DNA from: a bacterium
GTDB lineage: Bacteria; Cyanobacteriota; Vampirovibrionia; Gastranaerophilales; Gastranaerophilaceae
Length of the DNA: 5,604 bases
Direction: 5' to 3'
Assembly (NCBI GenBank): GCA_017995595.1
Contig: JAGOIO010000100.1
Span: 1-5,604 of the forward strand
Part shown: positions 5,520 through 5,604 of the stretch, piece by piece
How the letters are laid out: each line of letters begins with the position of its first letter
Position numbering within the stretch: the stretch's first letter is position 1
Position numbers and translations under genes: made by a program
The notes under the pieces: model-generated
What the model saw: the letters and a program-made list of their open reading frames with translations, nothing else
What the model was told of the DNA's origin: nothing
Database searches by the model: none

Positions 5520-5550
5520 GGGGCGGTCAGGGGTGTACCCCTGAAACCCC
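5520..5550. other. GC-rich two-tier hairpin, intergenic
   Basis: The inner stem TCAGGGG/CCCCTGA (5527-5533 with 5538-5544) has a TGTA loop. It is enclosed by GGGG/CCCC (5520-5523 with 5547-5550). It is far more GC-rich than the surroundings and has no T-run on either side, so a simple terminator is unlikely. Confidence 0.6.
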
Positions 5551-5604
5551 ATTTGTCGTTGTTTTCTTAATTAATGGTCGGGAAAACGTTGGATTTTTCA
5601 CCTT

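Larger units (their letters stand above)
5198..5604. other. Gene-free intergenic region with repeats and hairpins
   Basis: No convincing coding frame is present. The 61-residue minus-strand frame at 5367-5552 runs through the hairpins listed here and has low-complexity content. The right half (5380-5500) is purine-rich on the plus strand, in the same style as the 957-1401 array, and shares the 9-mer GGGCGGTCA with it (1000-1008 and 5521-5529), but I see no longer alignment. The last 40 bases show nothing I can assign. Confidence 0.6.

Noticed and set aside
5367..5552. 61-residue minus-strand frame beginning MGFQGYTPD
   Set aside because: It runs through three hairpins and a repeat copy, with no recognisable domain and no clear ribosome site.

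Overview
The window comes from an AT-rich bacterial chromosome. The best clue to the organism is the minus-strand pilin gene. Its leader and first helix (MNKKSA, then FTLAEVLITLGIIGVVAAM) match a prepilin style I associate with uncultured gut Gastranaerophilales (Vampirovibrionia/'Melainabacteria'), where such genes are numerous. The low G+C and the lysine 2,3-aminomutase fit that, but the placement is inference; Elusimicrobia and other low-GC gut lineages remain possible.

Layout: (1) 1-174: the last 28 codons of a plus-strand gene with coiled-coil character, then a strong bidirectional terminator shared with the convergent pilin gene. (2) 175-956: a type IV pilin-like protein on the minus strand with a plausible promoter. 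(3) 957-1401: a non-coding tandem repeat with an exact 199-bp period (two full copies and a 47-bp partial third) just in front of leuD. (4) 1421-1967: leuD, a short isopropylmalate dehydratase/aconitase-type small (swivel) subunit with no large subunit beside it, closed by a long hairpin terminator. (5) 2157-5197: a three-gene plus-strand operon. It holds a lysine 2,3-aminomutase (KamA), a D-Ala-D-Ala-ligase-like ATP-grasp enzyme and a DUF2400/TIGR02757 protein. It opens with a near-consensus promoter and ends in a small terminator. (6) 5198-5604: no gene, but direct repeats and several strong hairpins.

How the genes may work together: KamA would convert L-lysine to L-beta-lysine. The usual partner, the AblB acetyltransferase that makes the osmolyte N-acetyl-beta-lysine, is absent here. 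The next gene, 25 bp downstream, is an ATP-grasp ligase that keeps the ATP/Mg catalytic residues but not the D-Ala-binding signature. A beta-lysine-ligating function is an attractive but untested hypothesis. The DUF2400 gene begins one base after the ligase stop codon, so the two are probably translationally coupled. LeuD and the pilin look like separate transcription units.

I found no rRNA, tRNA, CRISPR array or transposase. Start sites differ from the longest open frames in three genes: pilin at 732, KamA at a GTG at 2231, and DUF2400 at 4414.
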